Program-made: the position numbers and the translations under genes | Shown here: piece after piece, positions 61,669-64,000 of the stretch | How the letters are laid out: the number at the start of each line of letters is the position of its first letter | Position numbering within the stretch: position 1 is the first letter of the stretch | NCBI GenBank assembly: GCA_937901745.1 | Contig: CALGSZ010000106.1 | Span: 62,001 to 126,000 of the forward strand | Length of the DNA: 64,000 bases | Direction of reading: 5' to 3' | From: an uncultured Chloroflexota bacterium | GTDB lineage: Bacteria > Chloroflexota > Chloroflexia > Thermomicrobiales > UBA6265 | The notes under the pieces: model-generated | The model's database searches: none | Told to the model about the DNA's origin: nothing | What the model saw: only the letters and a program-made list of their open reading frames with translations

Positions 61669-63414
61669 CTATTCGAGGAAATCCTTGAGCTTCTTAGCGC
61701 GCGTTGGGTGGCGCAGCTTGCGCAGCGCCTTCGCCTCGATCTGACGGATCCGCTCGCGAGTGACGCCGAACTCGCGCCCGACTTCTTCGAGCGTCCGGCC
61801 CTTCCCGTCCTCGAGACCGAAGCGCATGATCAGCACGTCCCGCTCGCGCGGCGAAAGGGTGTTGAGCACGTCTTCCATCTGCTCGCGCAGCATCTGACGG
61901 CTCGCCGCCTCGGCCGGCGCAGGCGCCTTGTGGTCCTCGATGAAGTCGCCGAGATTGGAGTCCTCCTCCTCACCGATCGGCATCTCGAGGCTTACCGGCT
62001 CTTGGCTGATCTTCAGGATCTCGCGCACCCGCTCGGCGGGCAGATCCATGACCAGCGCGATCTCCTCGCTCGTTGGCTCCCGGCCGAGCTCCTGTTGCAG
62101 CCGGCGGCTCGTCCGGATCAGACGGTTGATCGTCTCGACCATGTGGACCGGAATCCGAATCGTCCGCGCCTGATCGGCAATCGCACGAGTGATCGCCTGC
62201 CGGATCCACCACGTCGCATACGTGCTGAATTTGAAGCCCTTGTGATGCTGGAATTTCTCGACCGCGCGGATCAGGCCGAGGTTGCCCTCCTGGATCAGGT
62301 CGAGCATCCCCATGCCCCGGCCAACATACTTCTTCGCAACCGAGACGACGAGCCGGAGATTCGCCTCGGTTAGCGCGACTTTGGCTCGGCAGCCAGCGTC
62401 GATCTGATCGGCCCACCGCCGCTCGAGTCGAGGCAGTTGCTCTCGGAAAACCCGATCGACCTCGGCGTCCGGTGGCCATTCGTCGCCATCGCGCACCAGG
62501 TTCTGCACCGCCACCGGTAGTAGATCCCACTCGACGGCGCGCAGGCGGAGCGACTCTTCCAGCTCTTCCGGCGAAAGCTCGAACTTCTCCGCAACCTGCT
62601 TGATCGCATCAGCCGGGATCTGCGTCAGCGGCAGGATGCGCTTCAGTACGATCGACTTCGGAGGAATCGGACCATCGCCGTAGACTTCGACGTAGAGCGC
62701 GCGAACGTGGCCCCATCCCTGGCGGAACGAGTGATAGATCGCTCGCCCCAGGACGTCGGCAGCCGGGAACTCGCCAAAGTCGTTCCGCAGCTGCGCGCGC
62801 TTCGCGGAGAGGTAGTCCCCCCGCTCCATTTGCGCGGCCAGCTCGACCTCGCGCTGGGCGCTGAGGAGCGGTACCCGGCCAATCTCCCGCAGGTACATCC
62901 GCACCGGATCGTCGAGGCTGACACCGCCGATGTCGTAGTTGATGCTTTCGACATCGAGCGCACCCGTATCCGCCTCGGCGTCCGCGAGCGCCACATCATC
63001 TTCTGGGAACTCCGTCTCCTCTCCGAGGACGGAGCTCAGCTCCTGCAGCCGATGGCTCAGCGCCACAATGTTGCCGGACTCGCTGTCCGTGCTCGGCAGC
63101 GCCTCGAGCATCGCGTCGTAGGCGATTGCACCGTCGGCTGAGTCGCTGACTTCCACCACGATGTCTTCGTCACTCACACCCGCAGATCCCTCCGCTTCAA
63201 ACGGCGTCAAGTCCTCGTCGAGACCGGCCATCGTCCCGGCCCCTTCAAAGACCTCCGGCAGCGGGGTGGCGGGGCTCACGTCCTGGAGATTCGTCTCCTC
63301 ACCGCTTACCGTCTCTGAGCGAGGCCGGCGGCCGTGAGGATCGGCTCGCTCCCGAGCGATGTCGTCATCGGTGTCGCGCCGCGTGCGGGGCGGCAGGGAT
63401 GATCGCGAAGTCAC
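61669..63414 (-). CDS. rpoD: Primary RNA polymerase sigma factor
   Basis: 581 residues from a GTG at 63414; an ATG at 63231 with AAGGGG nine nt upstream would drop 61 disordered acidic residues and is a serious alternative. Region 1.2 (VRMYLREIGRVPLLSAQREVELA), a non-conserved insert, regions 2.1-2.4 (LDLIQEGNLGLIRAVEKF, YATWWIRQAITRAI), 3 and 4 (FGVTRERIRQIEAKALRKLRHP) are complete. It directs housekeeping transcription. The acidic N-terminal ~150 residues take the place of region 1.1. Confidence 0.95.
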   Translation of the reverse strand: MTSRSSLPPRTRRDTDDDIARERADPHGRRPRSETVSGEETNLQDVSPATPLPEVFEGAGTMAGLDEDLTPFEAEGSAGVSDEDIVVEVSDSADGAIAYDAMLEALPSTDSESGNIVALSHRLQELSSVLGEETEFPEDDVALADAEADTGALDVESINYDIGGVSLDDPVRMYLREIGRVPLLSAQREVELAAQMERGDYLSAKRAQLRNDFGEFPAADVLGRAIYHSFRQGWGHVRALYVEVYGDGPIPPKSIVLKRILPLTQIPADAIKQVAEKFELSPEELEESLRLRAVEWDLLPVAVQNLVRDGDEWPPDAEVDRVFREQLPRLERRWADQIDAGCRAKVALTEANLRLVVSVAKKYVGRGMGMLDLIQEGNLGLIRAVEKFQHHKGFKFSTYATWWIRQAITRAIADQARTIRIPVHMVETINRLIRTSRRLQQELGREPTSEEIALVMDLPAERVREILKISQEPVSLEMPIGEEEDSNLGDFIEDHKAPAPAEAASRQMLREQMEDVLNTLSPRERDVLIMRFGLEDGKGRTLEEVGREFGVTRERIRQIEAKALRKLRHPTRAKKLKDFLE

Positions 63415-63559
63415 GGCTCGATACTCCGATGAACGGCCTGCGGAAATGCGCGGAATCGACCGACTGCTGCGGCCGCTTGCACTCCGCAGTATCCATGGGC
63501 GGTACCCGAGTACCGAAACGCTACATCATTCGAACGGACGGCGCAACCTGCATTCTCAA

Positions 63560-64000
63560 TCATGGCGAGAAATCCTCGTCGCAGGCGATTACGTCCGCAT
63601 ACTCCTCCCGACGCCGCATGACCCGTGCCTTTCCTTCTCGAACCAACACGACAGCCGGGCGGCATGCATGATTGTAGTTGTTCGCCAGCGGCAGGCTGTA
63701 GGCCCCAGCCGACGCGACCGCTAGGAGGTCGCCCGGCCGCACCACCGGCAATTTCGCATCCTGGATCAGGATGTCACCTGACTCGCAGTACTTGCCCACC
63801 ACCGACATCGCTGTTCGCACACCTTCTTCCGCGCGATTGGCCAGCGCCGCGGTGTACCGCGCCCCGTAGAGGGCGGGCCGGAGATTATCGGCCATGCCGC
63901 CGTCAACTGCCACATAGCGCCGGATGCCCGGGATCTCCTTGACCGATCCCACCCTATAGAGCGCTACAGCGGACGGACCAACAATCCATCGCCCTGGCTC
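63560..64000 (-). CDS. lysA: Diaminopimelate decarboxylase, C-terminal part (cut by window edge)
   Basis: The frame is open from the right edge to a stop at 63560, giving 146 residues of the C-terminus. EPGRWIVGPSAV, VAVDGGMADNLRPALYGARY and GKYCESGDIL with the substrate-binding Cys/Glu, then AGAYSLPLANNYNH, match LysA. It makes L-lysine from meso-diaminopimelate with PLP. The N-terminal PLP barrel lies beyond the window. Confidence 0.95.
   Translation of the reverse strand, partial: EPGRWIVGPSAVALYRVGSVKEIPGIRRYVAVDGGMADNLRPALYGARYTAALANRAEEGVRTAMSVVGKYCESGDILIQDAKLPVVRPGDLLAVASAGAYSLPLANNYNHACRPAVVLVREGKARVMRRREEYADVIACDEDFSP

Overview
This is a GC-rich bacterial chromosome segment with tightly packed genes, many 1-4 nt start/stop overlaps and frequent GTG starts. 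The gene content suggests a member of the Chloroflexota, probably near the Thermomicrobia. The hints are MoxR/CoxE/XdhC/MocA accessory genes, F420-type LLM and PPOX proteins, Tat-exported lipid-free binding proteins, an HTH-STAND-TPR regulator and large Thr/Pro-linked surface proteins. The taxonomic call is inference; no rRNA or marker phylogeny is available here. No prophage, insertion sequence or CRISPR array is visible.

Left part (1-18.7 kb) is rich in DNA repair and information-processing genes. It holds a truncated MFS exporter, a PD-(D/E)XK-like/degenerate HPRT fusion, endonuclease III, TrpB2 and DedA (sharing a bidirectional terminator), an AlkA-like glycosylase coupled to a DUF2064 protein, and an unknown ORF. 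A rightward operon follows: uvrC-tsaC-membrane protein-small coiled coil-rarA-rph. After it come a metallophosphoesterase, three overlapping genes for secreted or membrane proteins, and recA with a good LexA-like operator.

Middle part (18.9-40 kb) is the accessory region. A subtilisin-like protease with discoidin domains lies next to a 2,487-residue surface protein built of about 21 SpaA/prealbumin-like modules. The large gene has its own promoter, a structured leader and a strong terminator. Next is a leftward four-gene set (SDR, Tat-exported binding protein overlapping by GTGA, small CxxH protein, LLM oxidoreductase), then GlpD, a SnoaL-like gene broken by one extra base in a homopolymer, a Tat-type M23 peptidase, and a GntR/YtrA-ABC ATPase-permease operon behind a near-consensus promoter.

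Right part (40-64 kb) mixes housekeeping and accessory genes: def, priA, a D-cysteine desulfhydrase-like enzyme, a HemL-like aminotransferase, an HTH-STAND-TPR regulator, and a molybdenum hydroxylase maturation module (MoxR, CoxE, two XdhC forms, MocA) without its structural enzyme. These are followed by an aldehyde dehydrogenase, tRNA-Leu(CAA) flanked by GAGTGCTGAG-type repeats, a DUF2171 gene, a PPOX protein, the operon dacA-rluB-cmk-plsC, obgE, the primary sigma factor, and the 3' part of lysA running off the window.

The observations most worth following are the nuclease-like/pseudo-HPRT fusion, the giant modular surface protein with its neighbouring discoidin protease and xPxTG-like C-termini, the split XdhC pair, and the homopolymer frameshift in the SnoaL gene.
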